From: a bacterium
GTDB lineage: Bacteria; Cyanobacteriota; Vampirovibrionia; Obscuribacterales; Obscuribacteraceae
Length of the DNA: 64,000 nucleotides
Reading direction: 5' to 3'
NCBI GenBank assembly: GCA_018062085.1
Contig: JAGOSY010000007.1
Span: 124,001-188,000 of the forward strand
Shown here: piece after piece, positions 26,443 to 36,800 of the stretch
How positions within the stretch are numbered: the first letter of the stretch is position 1
Layout of the letters: the number at the start of each line of letters is the position of its first letter
Program-made: the position numbers and the translations under genes
The notes under the pieces: generated by a model
What the model was told of the DNA's origin: nothing
Databases searched by the model: none
Seen by the model: only the letters and a program-made list of their open reading frames with translations

Positions 26443-27228
26443 TTAGGCCTTCATAAGTGCAGTAAAGTTTTCCTTCATGCTTTCAAGTTTCTCGGTCATG
26501 CCGCGTTTCTTCAATGCTTCAGCGTAAGCACTTAGTGCCCTGACTAAATTAGGATTCTTTTCACCCACTTTGAGCTGCAGGTGATTGACCGACGCTTCGA
26601 AGTTTTCCATCCAAAGAGCTTCGTCATTTTTGTTGAGACAGATGCGATAAATCATCTTCGCCCAGTCGTAGGTTGGATCGTCTTCTCCAACGGTAACATT
26701 GAGTATTCCAATGGCTGCTGGAATGAGAGTTTCTGCTTCTTCCAACTTACCGTTGCGAATGAGTACATAGCAAAGGTCAGATAGTGAGTAAGCGAATTGC
26801 ACAGCGCTTTCTTGTCCGAACTTTTTCAATATGTCCACTGACTGACGACAACATTTTTCTGCTTCTTCTAAGTCGTGGTTATTTTCGTGCCAAATAGCGA
26901 AGAATCTTAGCCCAGCAGCGTAGGCCTCTTGGGCATCGTCTTCTGTTTGATGCTCTAGAGCACGAAGGCCCTTTTCAAATAATTCTTTTGCTTCTTTTTG
27001 TTTGCCTTGTTCCATGCTGATTACGGCCAAGCCGACTTGGCAAACAGGAACAGCAAATTTACTGTCTTTTAGTCCTTCTGCTTCCATCATCGAGCGATAG
27101 ACTAGAGTACGAGCCTCTGCTGGCATACCCATTTCGAAGGCTCCTGTGGCTGCCTTAAAGCGGCTCTTCCAATGGTGAAACTTTGGATCAGTGGAGACGT
27201 GTGCGTCAATAGCCTTCTTTCTAACCAC
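26443..27228 (-). CDS. Tetratricopeptide-repeat protein
   Basis: A 261-residue soluble protein of stacked helix pairs with TPR-like spacing: AFEMGMPAEARTLVYRSM, QGKQKEAKELFEKGLRAL, NHDLEEAEKCCRQSVDIL and NGKLEEAETLIPAAIGIL. It has no signal peptide, so it is likely cytoplasmic. GTG start with AGGAG about 9 nt upstream. It is the first gene of the run through coiled-coil, NTF2-like, ppk2 and efflux genes; the 244-bp gap upstream to the next gene on this strand is the likely promoter region, but no convincing box stood out. Confidence 0.8.
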   Translation of the reverse strand: MVRKKAIDAHVSTDPKFHHWKSRFKAATGAFEMGMPAEARTLVYRSMMEAEGLKDSKFAVPVCQVGLAVISMEQGKQKEAKELFEKGLRALEHQTEDDAQEAYAAGLRFFAIWHENNHDLEEAEKCCRQSVDILKKFGQESAVQFAYSLSDLCYVLIRNGKLEEAETLIPAAIGILNVTVGEDDPTYDWAKMIYRICLNKNDEALWMENFEASVNHLQLKVGEKNPNLVRALSAYAEALKKRGMTEKLESMKENFTALMKA

Positions 27229-27472
27229 GTTCAGTATCTCCTATTGCCTATGTTGCCCTCGAGTGACTGAGCATACACCGTACGCCTAACGTAGGTATGC
27301 TAGCGGCCGTGGACGGTTAGGTTAAGTAAAGCTAAATTTGAAGCTTAATGGTTGGTATAAGCTTATCGTCGACTTGGTGAAAGTTCCGCTCGGCGGTGGT
27401 TTAGAGGAATTCATACTGTATTTGAGCAATGTAATTTAAGTGATTATTAGTTATTGAGTAGCGCTTTAAGTC

Positions 27473-28480
27473 CTAATGTAGCGGCTTGAACAAATCAGGC
27501 GTAAGGTCTTTTGCTTTAGTTCCTTCTTCAAGCGTCACCGATGGCAAGCGCTTTTGCAGCTGTTTCAGTTGCTCTGCCGTTAGCTGGCTTTTACGCAGCA
27601 GCAAGTGTGTCAGTGCTGGTAGTTGATTGAGTCTCATCAGACCAGCAAGGGTAACTCTGGTATCGGCAAGATTGAGTCGCTTTAGTCGTTTCAATTTTAG
27701 GATGCTATCGATACATTTGTCAGTGACGTTGTTGCGGGCAAGCCCTAGTTCCTCAAGGTCACTAAGGACGGCAATATCTTTGATACAGCTATCTGTCATA
27801 ACTGTTGTGGAGAGCACTAACACTTTTAGTTTCTTCAATTTAGCCAGCATTGGTCCGGCCTTATCGCCTAGCGTATTGCTAGCAAACGAGAGGCGGAGAA
27901 GCTCTTTGAGGTTCGATATTTCTTCGACTGTGGCAAGGCCGATGGGGCAAAAGCCGATATCTAGATTTTGCAGTTTTGTAAGATTTCTCAGACCAGCGGT
28001 ACCACCGTCGTTGACATCGGTGCCTCTCATGTCGAGACAGGCTAAATCAGTGAAATGAAGTAGATCTTGAAACTCAGCGTTGTCTATTTCCATTTCTTCT
28101 AAATCGAGATAGCGCACGGCCTGCGCAGGAATAGTCTTCAGAAGACGAGTATTGCCGTGCACAGCGTAACCGAGCTTGAGCGACAATCGTGCGCTTACCG
28201 GTATGTTAACTGTTCCTCGCGCGGCCTTGTAGTCGGTCAGTCGCACATCCGCAGTGTAGACTGGTCCGGGCTTAACTAGGCAGTAGCTGCCAACTTCGGT
28301 GTTAGGGAAGTTGACGGTGATATAGGGCTGTACACCTGATACTGTTTTGATGGGAGCGGCTTTCCTTGGTGTAGCTTTACATGGCGCAGCCTGCGGGAGA
28401 AGCAAAAGATAGAGCAATCCAAGGCAGCAACTAAGCTGCCAGTATCGGCCTTCCTCTCTCTTGACTAGCTGGTGAATCAT
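27473..28480 (-). CDS. Secreted leucine-rich repeat protein
   Basis: A 335-residue protein with a signal-like N-terminus (hydrophobic about 16-34, Cys-containing) and about eight leucine-rich repeats (about 110-310), for example LTKLQNLDIGFCPI, LKKLKVLVLSTTVM, LSDLEELGLARNNV and LKRLKRLNLADTRV. A beta-rich domain (about 50-110) comes before the repeats. The same order, beta domain then LRRs, makes up the ectodomain of the kinase at 6372-8741, here without kinase or zinc ribbons. I infer a periplasmic or surface binding protein, possibly related to that receptor's ligand system. Confidence 0.82.
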   Translation of the reverse strand: MIHQLVKREEGRYWQLSCCLGLLYLLLLPQAAPCKATPRKAAPIKTVSGVQPYITVNFPNTEVGSYCLVKPGPVYTADVRLTDYKAARGTVNIPVSARLSLKLGYAVHGNTRLLKTIPAQAVRYLDLEEMEIDNAEFQDLLHFTDLACLDMRGTDVNDGGTAGLRNLTKLQNLDIGFCPIGLATVEEISNLKELLRLSFASNTLGDKAGPMLAKLKKLKVLVLSTTVMTDSCIKDIAVLSDLEELGLARNNVTDKCIDSILKLKRLKRLNLADTRVTLAGLMRLNQLPALTHLLLRKSQLTAEQLKQLQKRLPSVTLEEGTKAKDLTPDLFKPLH

Positions 28481-28531
28481 ACTTCTACTTTAAGCCCTAG
28501 TCAGGCTTTAAAACAAGGTTCCTATAAGAGC

Positions 28532-28537
28532 TATAAT
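28532..28537 (+). promoter_or_regulatory. Candidate -10 box of the caspase-domain gene
   Basis: An exact TATAAT overlaps the TTG at 28537 that opens the longest reading frame of the downstream gene. If it is the -10 box, transcription begins near 28544 and the ATG at 28555 must be the start. The -35 region is weak. Confidence 0.4.
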
Positions 28538-28554
28538 TGAGCGAAATTCAGAGA

Positions 28555-30693
28555 ATGGGCGTAAATTTGAGCCAAGACTACTATAGAGAGAGAGCCAGCC
28601 TGGGTCGCAAGCGTTGCACGGCTTTATTTCTGACTCTTCTTTTCCTTGCCTCTACTCCGGCCATGGCCCAAGAGAAGGCGACGGGAGCTTCCAATGACTC
28701 TAGCTCTGTTGATTCGCCTGCCGTTAATCGACCAATTCGCGATAAGTGGGCCCTGGTTGTCGGTGTTAGTGAATTTGCTAATCCTGCGCTCAATCTCAAG
28801 TATTCAGCTAAAGATGCCAAAGATTTTGCCGACTATTTGGTTAAAGAGGCAGACTTCGCCCCTGACCACGTAAAGCTTTTGCTTAATAAAGATGCCACTG
28901 AGCGGCGCATACTCTCTGAGCTTGGTGACCGCTGGTTGCCTCGGGTTGCTAATCCCGATGACTTGGTAGTTATATTTGTCTCGACTCATGGCAGTGGAGC
29001 AGAGCTTGATGTCGGCGGTCAAAACTATTTGGTTGCTTACGATACAGATGTGCAAGATCTATACACAACCGGCGTGCCCATGCAACGCTTGGCCAAAGAT
29101 ATTAAAGATCGGGTGCACTGTGATCGAGTTGTGATTTTTCTCGATGCTTGCCACAGTGGTGGCGTAAAGTCTGAATCGAAAGGCTTGACGCGCACCGGTG
29201 TTGATGCCTCAGAGTTGGCCATTGGTTCTGGTCGTATGGTAATTGCTTCGAGTGCCGAAGACCAGGTGTCGTGGGAGAGCAAGACTGGCGCTAATGGTGT
29301 CTTTACAGCGGCCTTGCTACAGTCTTTGCGCAAGAAAGGCAAAGAGACGACCGTTGGCGAAATGTTTAGTGATCTCAAAGAAAAAGTACAAGATCAGGTC
29401 TTGCGCGAACGAGGTCGTCTGCAAACACCGGTATTAGAAAGTAAATGGAAGGGGAACGATCTTTGTATCGCGGCCACTCCAGTATCAAGACAGCCAGGGT
29501 TAAATATAGAACCACCTGCTGCTCCTCGTGAAGTAACTAAGCCGCTAGTCACTGAGACAACAGCAGCACCTGCTTCTGTAGCAACAGTACCGGCAAGAAG
29601 CAGCGGCACAACAATGGGGACGAGTGCTGGTGTCAGCCCTACTCCCGCCTATATCAAACCTGGTCTATTGATTGTGCCAGGGCAATCAGTTGGGCGCACT
29701 AGTATTGGTATGAGCCGACAGGCTGTTGAAAATCTACTAGGTAAGCCAAGTAGTGAGAACTCAGGTACACTTGTGTACCGCACAGCTGACCGCAAATACT
29801 TTCTTGCCCTTAGATTAGCCAGCGATTCTGTCAATGAAATTTTGTTTTCATCGCCAGCTTTTGTCACCAGTAGCGGTATCGGAGTTGACAGCTTCTCTGC
29901 CAATCGCGGGGCAATGAAGTTTTCGGATTTGGCCGGGCCTTACAAGAGCTATGAGAGCAAACCTGGTCTTTCTTTTGTGGTCAAAGATGGGGGCGAAGTG
30001 CCTCAGTTTGCGGTGGTTCATAAAGGGCAATTGACTGCCCCTGAAATTTTAGCGGCTGGTTTGGTCGAACAAGCAAAAAGTAATATTGACCAAGCCAAGA
30101 TTAGTCTTTCTCAAAATTCAAGTAAGTCTGTAAATAGTTCAACCTTGATCGTGCCTGGGCAATCACTGGCGAAGATCAAGCTGGGCATTTCTAAGCAGCA
30201 AGCGATTGCACTCTTGGGCAAGCCTGCTGATGAAGTTGATAATGTTTTGTGTTACTGGACTGGCGACAAGCGCTACTTCTTGATTGTGCGCACAATTGAA
30301 GGCAAAGTTTCTGATGTCCTTTTTGACTCTCCTGCCTATGCCACTGCCGGTGGTATAGCTGTAACTAATTTCAACCAAGCAAATAGCCAGCATGCCTTTC
30401 AGCTTCCTCAGCGGCTGGCCAAACGTCCAGTTGACATTTATACTCTTAAAGATGGTGGGCTTTCATTCTTTCAGCCTTTGGCTTGGCCGGCTCCGGTTGG
30501 TTGGGTGCATGATAAATCGGCTGCGGTCAATGATCTTGATTGGCTAACAAAAGTGCGGGCTGATCTATTTGCTGAAACAGTCTTGCCGTTTGCTCCTAAT
30601 CGCCCTCGTCTATTTAATAAAGGCAACCGGCCAATAATTGGACCAGGCACAGGTCCAAGGGGACGGCGTCGCGTAGGGTATAACTGGCAGTGA
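28555..30693 (+). CDS. Secreted caspase-domain (C14) protein with two C-terminal repeat domains
   Basis: After a signal peptide (cut near AMAQE), residues about 62-290 form a metacaspase-like domain: WALVVGVSEF, the catalytic His in VSTHGSG (H145) and the catalytic Cys in LDACHSGG (C199). A Pro/Thr/Ala-rich linker follows. Two homologous domains of about 120 residues close the protein, each opening with LIVPGQS, then LLGKP, KYF/RYF and SSPAF/DSPAY. Their function is unknown. A TTG at 28537 could be an alternative start but overlaps a TATAAT box. The stop overlaps the next gene by 4 nt (GTGA). Processing of envelope proteins is plausible; the target is unknown. Confidence 0.88.
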   Translation: MGVNLSQDYYRERASLGRKRCTALFLTLLFLASTPAMAQEKATGASNDSSSVDSPAVNRPIRDKWALVVGVSEFANPALNLKYSAKDAKDFADYLVKEADFAPDHVKLLLNKDATERRILSELGDRWLPRVANPDDLVVIFVSTHGSGAELDVGGQNYLVAYDTDVQDLYTTGVPMQRLAKDIKDRVHCDRVVIFLDACHSGGVKSESKGLTRTGVDASELAIGSGRMVIASSAEDQVSWESKTGANGVFTAALLQSLRKKGKETTVGEMFSDLKEKVQDQVLRERGRLQTPVLESKWKGNDLCIAATPVSRQPGLNIEPPAAPREVTKPLVTETTAAPASVATVPARSSGTTMGTSAGVSPTPAYIKPGLLIVPGQSVGRTSIGMSRQAVENLLGKPSSENSGTLVYRTADRKYFLALRLASDSVNEILFSSPAFVTSSGIGVDSFSANRGAMKFSDLAGPYKSYESKPGLSFVVKDGGEVPQFAVVHKGQLTAPEILAAGLVEQAKSNIDQAKISLSQNSSKSVNSSTLIVPGQSLAKIKLGISKQQAIALLGKPADEVDNVLCYWTGDKRYFLIVRTIEGKVSDVLFDSPAYATAGGIAVTNFNQANSQHAFQLPQRLAKRPVDIYTLKDGGLSFFQPLAWPAPVGWVHDKSAAVNDLDWLTKVRADLFAETVLPFAPNRPRLFNKGNRPIIGPGTGPRGRRRVGYNWQ

Positions 30694-31436
30694 CAAGCTT
30701 AAATTCTAAAGTTGCGCTTGTTACAGGTATTTCGAAAGGAATTGGTAAAGCAATTGCCGAGGAATTGTCCGGGGAAGGTTTCAAGTTATATGGAACTTTC
30801 AATACAGGCGAAGCTGAGGCGCAAGCACTTAAGGATAGACTAGGCAATCTAGAAATCTTTCAAGTAGACTTCTCTGAAAGGTTCAATACACTTAAGTTGA
30901 TTGATGACCTTAAAGGCATAAAGTTTGATGCCATTATCAATAATGCTGGCGTATTTCTACCTGAGAATTTCAATGACTTTGATTTTGCTGCTTGGGATAG
31001 CACATTTGAAGTTAATTTGAATACTCCTTTGTTGTTGTCTCTAAGGCTCAAAGATAATTTGAGCGACGGCGGCACCATCGTCAACATCTCTAGTACCGAC
31101 GGTTTTATTGGCTCTTTCAATAGTATGGCCTATGCTGCGAGCAAAGCGGCCTTGATCAGCTTGACCAAGAGTCTGGCCAATTTACTAGGACCTAGGGCGA
31201 TACGAGTTGTTGGTGTTGCACCAGGTTGGATTAGCGGCACTGGCATGAATACTGAAGCTTCCTTTGAGGCGGCTCAGTTGGCCCCTTTGGGTCGCAACGG
31301 CAGGCCTGAAGAGATTGCGCAACTAGTAAGCTTTTTGATTTCTGCTAAGGCTAGCTTTATCACAGGGACTACTATGATTGTTGATGGTGGCTATACTGGC
31401 GTTGATTACATAATGAAAAAGGAAGCCGGTTTTTAA
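30690..31436 (+). CDS. Short-chain dehydrogenase/reductase (FabG-like)
   Basis: A classical SDR of 248 residues: TGISKGIG (12-19) binds NAD(P)H, NNAG is at 84-87, the catalytic Ser is in VNISS (about 134) and the YxxxK pair is Y148/K152. The C-terminal motif ITGTTMIVDGGY is typical of 3-oxoacyl-ACP reductases and relatives. The substrate cannot be told. GTG start overlaps the caspase gene's stop (GTGA), so the two are translationally coupled, an unexpected pairing of a secreted protease-like protein with a cytoplasmic reductase. It abuts the convergent gene at 31437. Confidence 0.92.
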   Translation: MTSLNSKVALVTGISKGIGKAIAEELSGEGFKLYGTFNTGEAEAQALKDRLGNLEIFQVDFSERFNTLKLIDDLKGIKFDAIINNAGVFLPENFNDFDFAAWDSTFEVNLNTPLLLSLRLKDNLSDGGTIVNISSTDGFIGSFNSMAYAASKAALISLTKSLANLLGPRAIRVVGVAPGWISGTGMNTEASFEAAQLAPLGRNGRPEEIAQLVSFLISAKASFITGTTMIVDGGYTGVDYIMKKEAGF

Positions 31437-32813
31437 TTAGATAAAGACTTTCATACCGGCTTTGTGAGCGGCATAAATTAGATCAACCTCGGGGTAATCT
31501 TCATCTTCTGAGGGAAACACTGACGAAGACAGCACTTCACGCCACTCGCTGTCTTCGTCGCTGTACATTGGTGCATTGGTGTTGCCGCGAACAAAGCCAT
31601 CGTGGTCTAGCAGCAAATAGGCATTGGCTGTAAGATCACCACCAATGCGCATGGTGCCATCGTTATATTCACCGATAAGAAGGCCTTTGGCTTCTACGTC
31701 TCCAAGCACTACTACTGGTGCACCAGCCTTGACTAGGTTGTCGACCCTTAAGTTGCCACAGACAAATAGTAGCGGTCCACCTTCGAGGGTACGATTGACT
31801 ATGTCACCATCGACAATTAAGTCACCCAGGCAGCATACAGCTATTACTTGGTTTTGCTGTACCCAGTGTTCTTGCCAATCTAATATAAGTAGCCCGGCTA
31901 AGGCACAATCGGGCGGCAAGACCAGCACTTTTGCTTTTGGGTAGGCCTGAAGCTGAAAGCGCACTGGCTCAGAAAATGATAATGGGTACGAATTTTTGTC
32001 TGGATCGAAAGCAATTTTTTCTTCAATGAGCTTGTATATCTCTGTGTCTATATCTGCTACGGCAACTAGCTCGCCAAGTGAGGTTGGGTCTAGTCCGCCG
32101 CTTAGTACCAGTTTCTCTGGTGGCACAACTGGCGCTGTCGACTGATTAGAAATCTGATTGGCAATCTGCTCAGGGCTTAGCCAAATTGACCTCCCTGCTC
32201 TTCCCAGCGCTCTGATTTTACTGCTATCCAGCCAGCCTTTTTCTAGAGCTTCTGCTTTGAATATTCTTGAGAGTGCTTCTCGTCCATGATCTTTGGCGGC
32301 ATTGAAGGCGGGACAAGTATAACCTCCGGCTATGACATGACCGGCAATACCGCCCTGATCTTTTACGCGGGGAATGTAGCCTTTACAGTCGAGCTTTCCG
32401 CCCACGCGCAGGGGGCCGTCGTTGTATTCACCAATGAAATAGGTTGTCTTGATGTCTCCCAACACTATCAGTGGCATGCCGCCTTTAAGTAAGTTTGTGC
32501 ATGTGAGATTGCCTTGTACAAATAACAACGGCCAATACTCATAGTCGTCAATAAGTAGTTCTCCGTCGATGGTGAGGTCGCCAAAGCAAAAGAGCATGGC
32601 AACTTTCTTCTTGCTAAGGGGGCCACTTCTTGTAGAAAGTAGCAGGTCACCACTTATTGTTGTGTTGCCTTCGCACACTAGTGCTTCGCTAGACTTAGTG
32701 TGGTACCCCGGTAAGCTAAAGATCAGTTTGTAGTCGGCGATATGCTTTTCTTCTGATAGCTGCTTGGCTCTCTCTAGTGGCTTCTTTAAGCTAGTTTGCG
32801 TAAATGGATTCAT
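31437..32813 (-). CDS. Protein with two beta-rich (bactofilin-like) repeat domains
   Basis: The 458 residues contain two homologous regions of about 100 residues (about 75-160 and 310-420), each with a regular run of short strands and turns: CFGDLTIDGELLI, LLFVQGNLTCTNLLKGG and IVLGDI...IGEYNDGPLRVGGKL in the first, CLGDLIVDGDIV, LLFVCGNLRVDNLVKAG and VVLGDV...IGEYNDGTMRIGGDL in the second. The GDL/GNL spacing suggests a right-handed beta helix like bactofilins, but the family is not recognised. No signal peptide, so likely cytoplasmic. It abuts the convergent SDR gene with no gap. Confidence 0.7.
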   Translation of the reverse strand: MNPFTQTSLKKPLERAKQLSEEKHIADYKLIFSLPGYHTKSSEALVCEGNTTISGDLLLSTRSGPLSKKKVAMLFCFGDLTIDGELLIDDYEYWPLLFVQGNLTCTNLLKGGMPLIVLGDIKTTYFIGEYNDGPLRVGGKLDCKGYIPRVKDQGGIAGHVIAGGYTCPAFNAAKDHGREALSRIFKAEALEKGWLDSSKIRALGRAGRSIWLSPEQIANQISNQSTAPVVPPEKLVLSGGLDPTSLGELVAVADIDTEIYKLIEEKIAFDPDKNSYPLSFSEPVRFQLQAYPKAKVLVLPPDCALAGLLILDWQEHWVQQNQVIAVCCLGDLIVDGDIVNRTLEGGPLLFVCGNLRVDNLVKAGAPVVVLGDVEAKGLLIGEYNDGTMRIGGDLTANAYLLLDHDGFVRGNTNAPMYSDEDSEWREVLSSSVFPSEDEDYPEVDLIYAAHKAGMKVFI

Positions 32814-32998
32814 GCCAGTTATTCTTTTGATATTCTTGGTGATTTTCTTTGCGACGTTTTGAGTGACTCTCTAGTTACGCTTGGCTGCGAAAAATTAGGG
32901 ATTTAATGAAAATGCTCAATTAGCTCTGACAATGATGGTAAGAGCTGCCCTGATCGGCTACTGTTATTGCAATTGCTGATACTAAGAGGGTATGTCAA

Positions 32999-33838
32999 GT
33001 GACCGCGATGAATAGGCAGTTCTATCAGTTGCTCCGGCTTGGGCATCCAGAAGTGGCCCCTTGGCCGCACCACAGTTGCCGGTCTTTGGTACTTTCCGCA
33101 CTTTCGCTATCATTGCTCTCTCTATTAATGCTCTCTCTCTTAATGCTCACGGGCGCCCTTGCTGCTGAGGCGAAGAAGCCAGCGAGCCGCACAATTAGAA
33201 CCTCTGGGCGAAAATTGACCGCCAGTATGAACTGCAAGAGCTGTCATATTATCGAGGGGGATGGCGGCTTAATTGGGCCACCTTTAGACGGCATTGGCCA
33301 ATATCGCACCATCGATGAAGTTTTTCGGCGTTTGAGTTCTGGTAAAGGTAAATCGAAGTTGCCTTCGAATTTTACCGTTGCCGAATTGATGACCCACGTT
33401 CGCCTGCCCCAAAATCAAGCACAGTCAATTGCAATTTATCTTTCTAATTTACCTGAGTGTACTGTGAAATGGGATCTCAAAGGTCACGAGCCCGCTCCTT
33501 CTGACGAGATTCCGCCAGGTTTTCACTTTAAGCCCCGTCAGGTAGACGCTTCTAGTGACCAGGGCAAAGAGCTTTACCTTACTCATGGTTGTGCCGCTTG
33601 CCATACCATTGGTTCATCTGGTGGGCGTACTGGCCCGAACCTCGAAGGTGTAGGTGCTAGATATAGTCGTGCCTTTATTGAAAGCCGCATTGCCAGTGGT
33701 GCCATTTATGCGGCCGCACGCAAAGGCAAGTATGCTCCAACGAAGTTTGCTATGCCACCAACAGAAATACCAGAGAAAGAAGTAAAGCTAATCACTGATT
33801 TTCTTTTAACGCTGCCGGTTAAAGCCTCAACTAAGTAG
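32999..33838 (+). CDS. Di-haem c-type cytochrome
   Basis: An exported electron carrier with two CxxCH haem sites: CKSCH at about residues 79-83 and CAACH near 198-202. The second has a likely Met ligand in KFAMPPTE. The hydrophobic, Leu/Ser-rich segment at about 29-55 is the signal peptide or anchor. GTG at 32999 follows AGAGGG by about 9 nt; an ATG at 33008 is the alternative start. Cytochrome c folds of this size often serve oxidases or peroxidases; the partner is not encoded nearby. It ends 10 bp before the convergent giant gene. Confidence 0.88.
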   Translation: MTAMNRQFYQLLRLGHPEVAPWPHHSCRSLVLSALSLSLLSLLMLSLLMLTGALAAEAKKPASRTIRTSGRKLTASMNCKSCHIIEGDGGLIGPPLDGIGQYRTIDEVFRRLSSGKGKSKLPSNFTVAELMTHVRLPQNQAQSIAIYLSNLPECTVKWDLKGHEPAPSDEIPPGFHFKPRQVDASSDQGKELYLTHGCAACHTIGSSGGRTGPNLEGVGARYSRAFIESRIASGAIYAAARKGKYAPTKFAMPPTEIPEKEVKLITDFLLTLPVKASTK

Positions 33839-33848
33839 TCGACAGATG

Positions 33849-36800
33849 CTAGTCAAGAATTAGGAGCCAGCCCATTTTCTTGACTTTATTAAGTGGGATT
33901 GATTGTGTGGCGCGTCCGTTTGAGCCAAATTCGATGACTCCGGCAAATTTGTTACCAGCTAAGTCTCTGGCATAGTAAGGTTCGTTCATCATGTTGTATA
34001 CCGCGCGCAGTTGACCTGAATTGGCATAGGCTGGCAACCCAAGCGTGCCTCGCATTTGAGTGCCATTTTCGTTGTTGGTTCCTCCTTCCCTGTAACCGAG
34101 GCTTCCATGCTGTTCAGCCAAGACTACTTTGTCTGCCATTACTGTTAATATTGGTTTTTCGCTACGCAGGCCAATTAGTGCTTCTTCTGCTGACTTCACA
34201 TCTGTAATTTCGCCAAGGTCAATTCTTTTTCGAATCGCTTCTACTTTCTCTCCACCGCCGGAACCGAGTGCTAGAATTTCAGGTGAACTAGCGAGGGTGA
34301 GAGTTGTGCCGTCAATTTTGGTGTTGGCGAGAAGTTCTGGAAGGTGGTGTGCAAAATACTCTAGCTGAGTGCCAGTTGCTTCGGTGCAATTTTGGGCAAT
34401 TTTACCAATATGATCTTGATTGAGCTGGTGCTTTTGTGTGAATATAAAATCTTCAAGATGCCTCAGGCTGGCAAGCCGTTGATGAATTGTCGCTGCCTTT
34501 TCTCTCTGATTGAACAGGTGTTCACTTATTGCTTGTTGATCTGATGGATCTAGTCTTGCGATCAGTGAATTGATCTTCTTAAGCTCTATTGGTTTTGCAT
34601 TTGCTGCTTCAGCAAGTTCAAATATTCGCTCGTTCTTTAGGGCGGGCATAGTCGAATCGAATAACTCTGCGGCTACTTTTTTGCCATTTATATTCAGCTT
34701 TGTGAACCTAGTAACATCAGTCGGACTCAACTGTTGGGTCTGCAGTTTAGACGTCAGCAAGTTCATCTCATTACTATTGAGTTCGACGTTCTTGATAGCC
34801 TTTAGTGTTTCGAGGCGTTCTAAGGTAGTGGGGCTTTTCGCTAGCACAGACGATGACTTTTGCATAATTGCATCTATTAGTTTCGCTTGCCCAGCTGAGC
34901 TTTCTCTGTATGCACTGATTTCAGACAATAGCGTTTTATTGGCGTCGGTATTGGCCGCAATGTCCAGAATGTGTTTTAAAGTCTGAGGCGAATGGTCTGA
35001 AAAGATAGTGCCTGCAATTTCACTGTAGCGATCTTTATTTTGTGCCAATCGAGTTAGGTTCATAGCAGATAGTTCTGACGAGCGAGAATCGAGCAGCTTG
35101 ACTGAATCAATGAACTTTTCAATATGTTTTGACTGTACGACTGCGTTACCGAAAGTTTCTGCTATGTGCATAGCTGTATTGGGTTCTACTGTTAGTAGCG
35201 AACGCACAATGTCAGGGCTTCTGTTTGTATTGTGGGTTTGTTGCAGACTCTCTGCTAACATTATCGCTTCGAAAGTCTTCGTGCCTTTGCCGGGTTGCGA
35301 AAGCAGTTGAGTAACTTCTTCATGGCTAATTATCTTGCTTAGCCTTGAGTCAAGTGTTTTGCCGTTTATCAGTTCGACTGCCGAGCTTAGCGACTTATCA
35401 GAGATCTGTTTGTTCTTATACAATCCGCCAAGGGCCTTAATTTGATCGACTTGAAGGGAGGCTAGCTCGTCTATGAGTGCCGCTGGGCGATGGCCTTTTG
35501 CTGCGCTGACTACTTCAGATACAGCGGTAACATTGGGTGCCAATGCCGCAAAATATTCTGCGGCATTAGGTATTCCTTTTGCTAGAGCAACACCGTCAAC
35601 CATTTTATATTTCAGCGCATTAATTAGTGTATGGAGGTGCTCTTTAGTTAGTCCGGGTAAATCCCCTGGAGGAAGTTGGGAGAGTGATTTGACTGCCTCT
35701 GGAGTTACTGTGATATTTTCTCGAGCCATGATCATCATTGCATCAGCAATGTCCATGGCTGTGTCTGGATGTACTTTCGAGCTAAGTAGTAATTCTCCTA
35801 GTGTCTTCGATGCCAGTGCTGCCGTTTCCTGCGCTTCTGGAGCCGTTAGCAAGCCTTTCGTTCGGTTCTGCCGCGAAGTGATATGGTTACAGGCCGCTAC
35901 GATTTCGGCGGTAGGATGCACGGCCGGCAGCGCTTGTTGATTTTCAAGCCACTTAAAGAGCGGCTCGCGCACATCGGCATGCTGATTACCGAAGTGGTGG
36001 CGCAGGTTCTTTGCGTTCCAGCGCTGCGGGTCGCTATCGTGCAGGGCAAGTATTGCCTCTTGTTCCATTGTCGCGGCTGAGCGTCCACCGCTTTCGCTGT
36101 GGGCGTTGTCGTACTTGCCTCTCAGTGCATTGAGCTGGTCTGGGCTCGGGTTGGGGCTGTCGGCTATGAATTTGACGTATGAAGGAGATACTACCTTGCC
36201 GTCCATTTCTAGTTGCCGCAAGTGAATGCGCTCTTCCATTGAGTTGATTGCCATTTCTTGCAAAATTCTTTGACCACTATCGCTGGCCTTGAAGTCTGCA
36301 AGTTTTTTTTGCTGCTCGGCACTCAGCGCCTTGCCGTCAATTGTTTTTGCCGAACTATCGAAGAGGTCAACTTTGACATTCGTTTCAATTTCAAGAATTG
36401 GTTGGGGTAGTTCTGCCAGAAGTTTTCCTTCGCGACGGCTGGCTTTGCTAACGTCGCCCATATCTTTAAGGGCATTTACCAAGTTTTTGTCGGCATTGCT
36501 TGGGTTGCTCAAGGCTTCTAGTGATATTTCAACTGGGTGTTTCTTGATTTCATAGTTAGCTGGGCCGCTAGATTTGTCTGTAGCTATTGCTAGTGCTTTT
36601 TGGAAATCGCCTTTCATAAAAGCCTCAGAATAGTGCTCGAGCTCTCCTATCATTTTTTGACCGGCCTCTGTTTGCCGCCATTTTTCGCCATGGGCTTCTA
36701 CTTCTATTGGTAGCTCTAGTTTCTTCGCTCCTTCTAGTTTGGCAACGGTCTTGGCGCCGCCGGGGAAAAGGTCTTTCTCGGGTAGGCCGGTTCCGCGTTC

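Noticed and set aside
32991..33014. Seven-codon ORF overlapping the cytochrome c start
   Set aside because: It is too short to support, and its ribosome site could equally serve the GTG at 32999.
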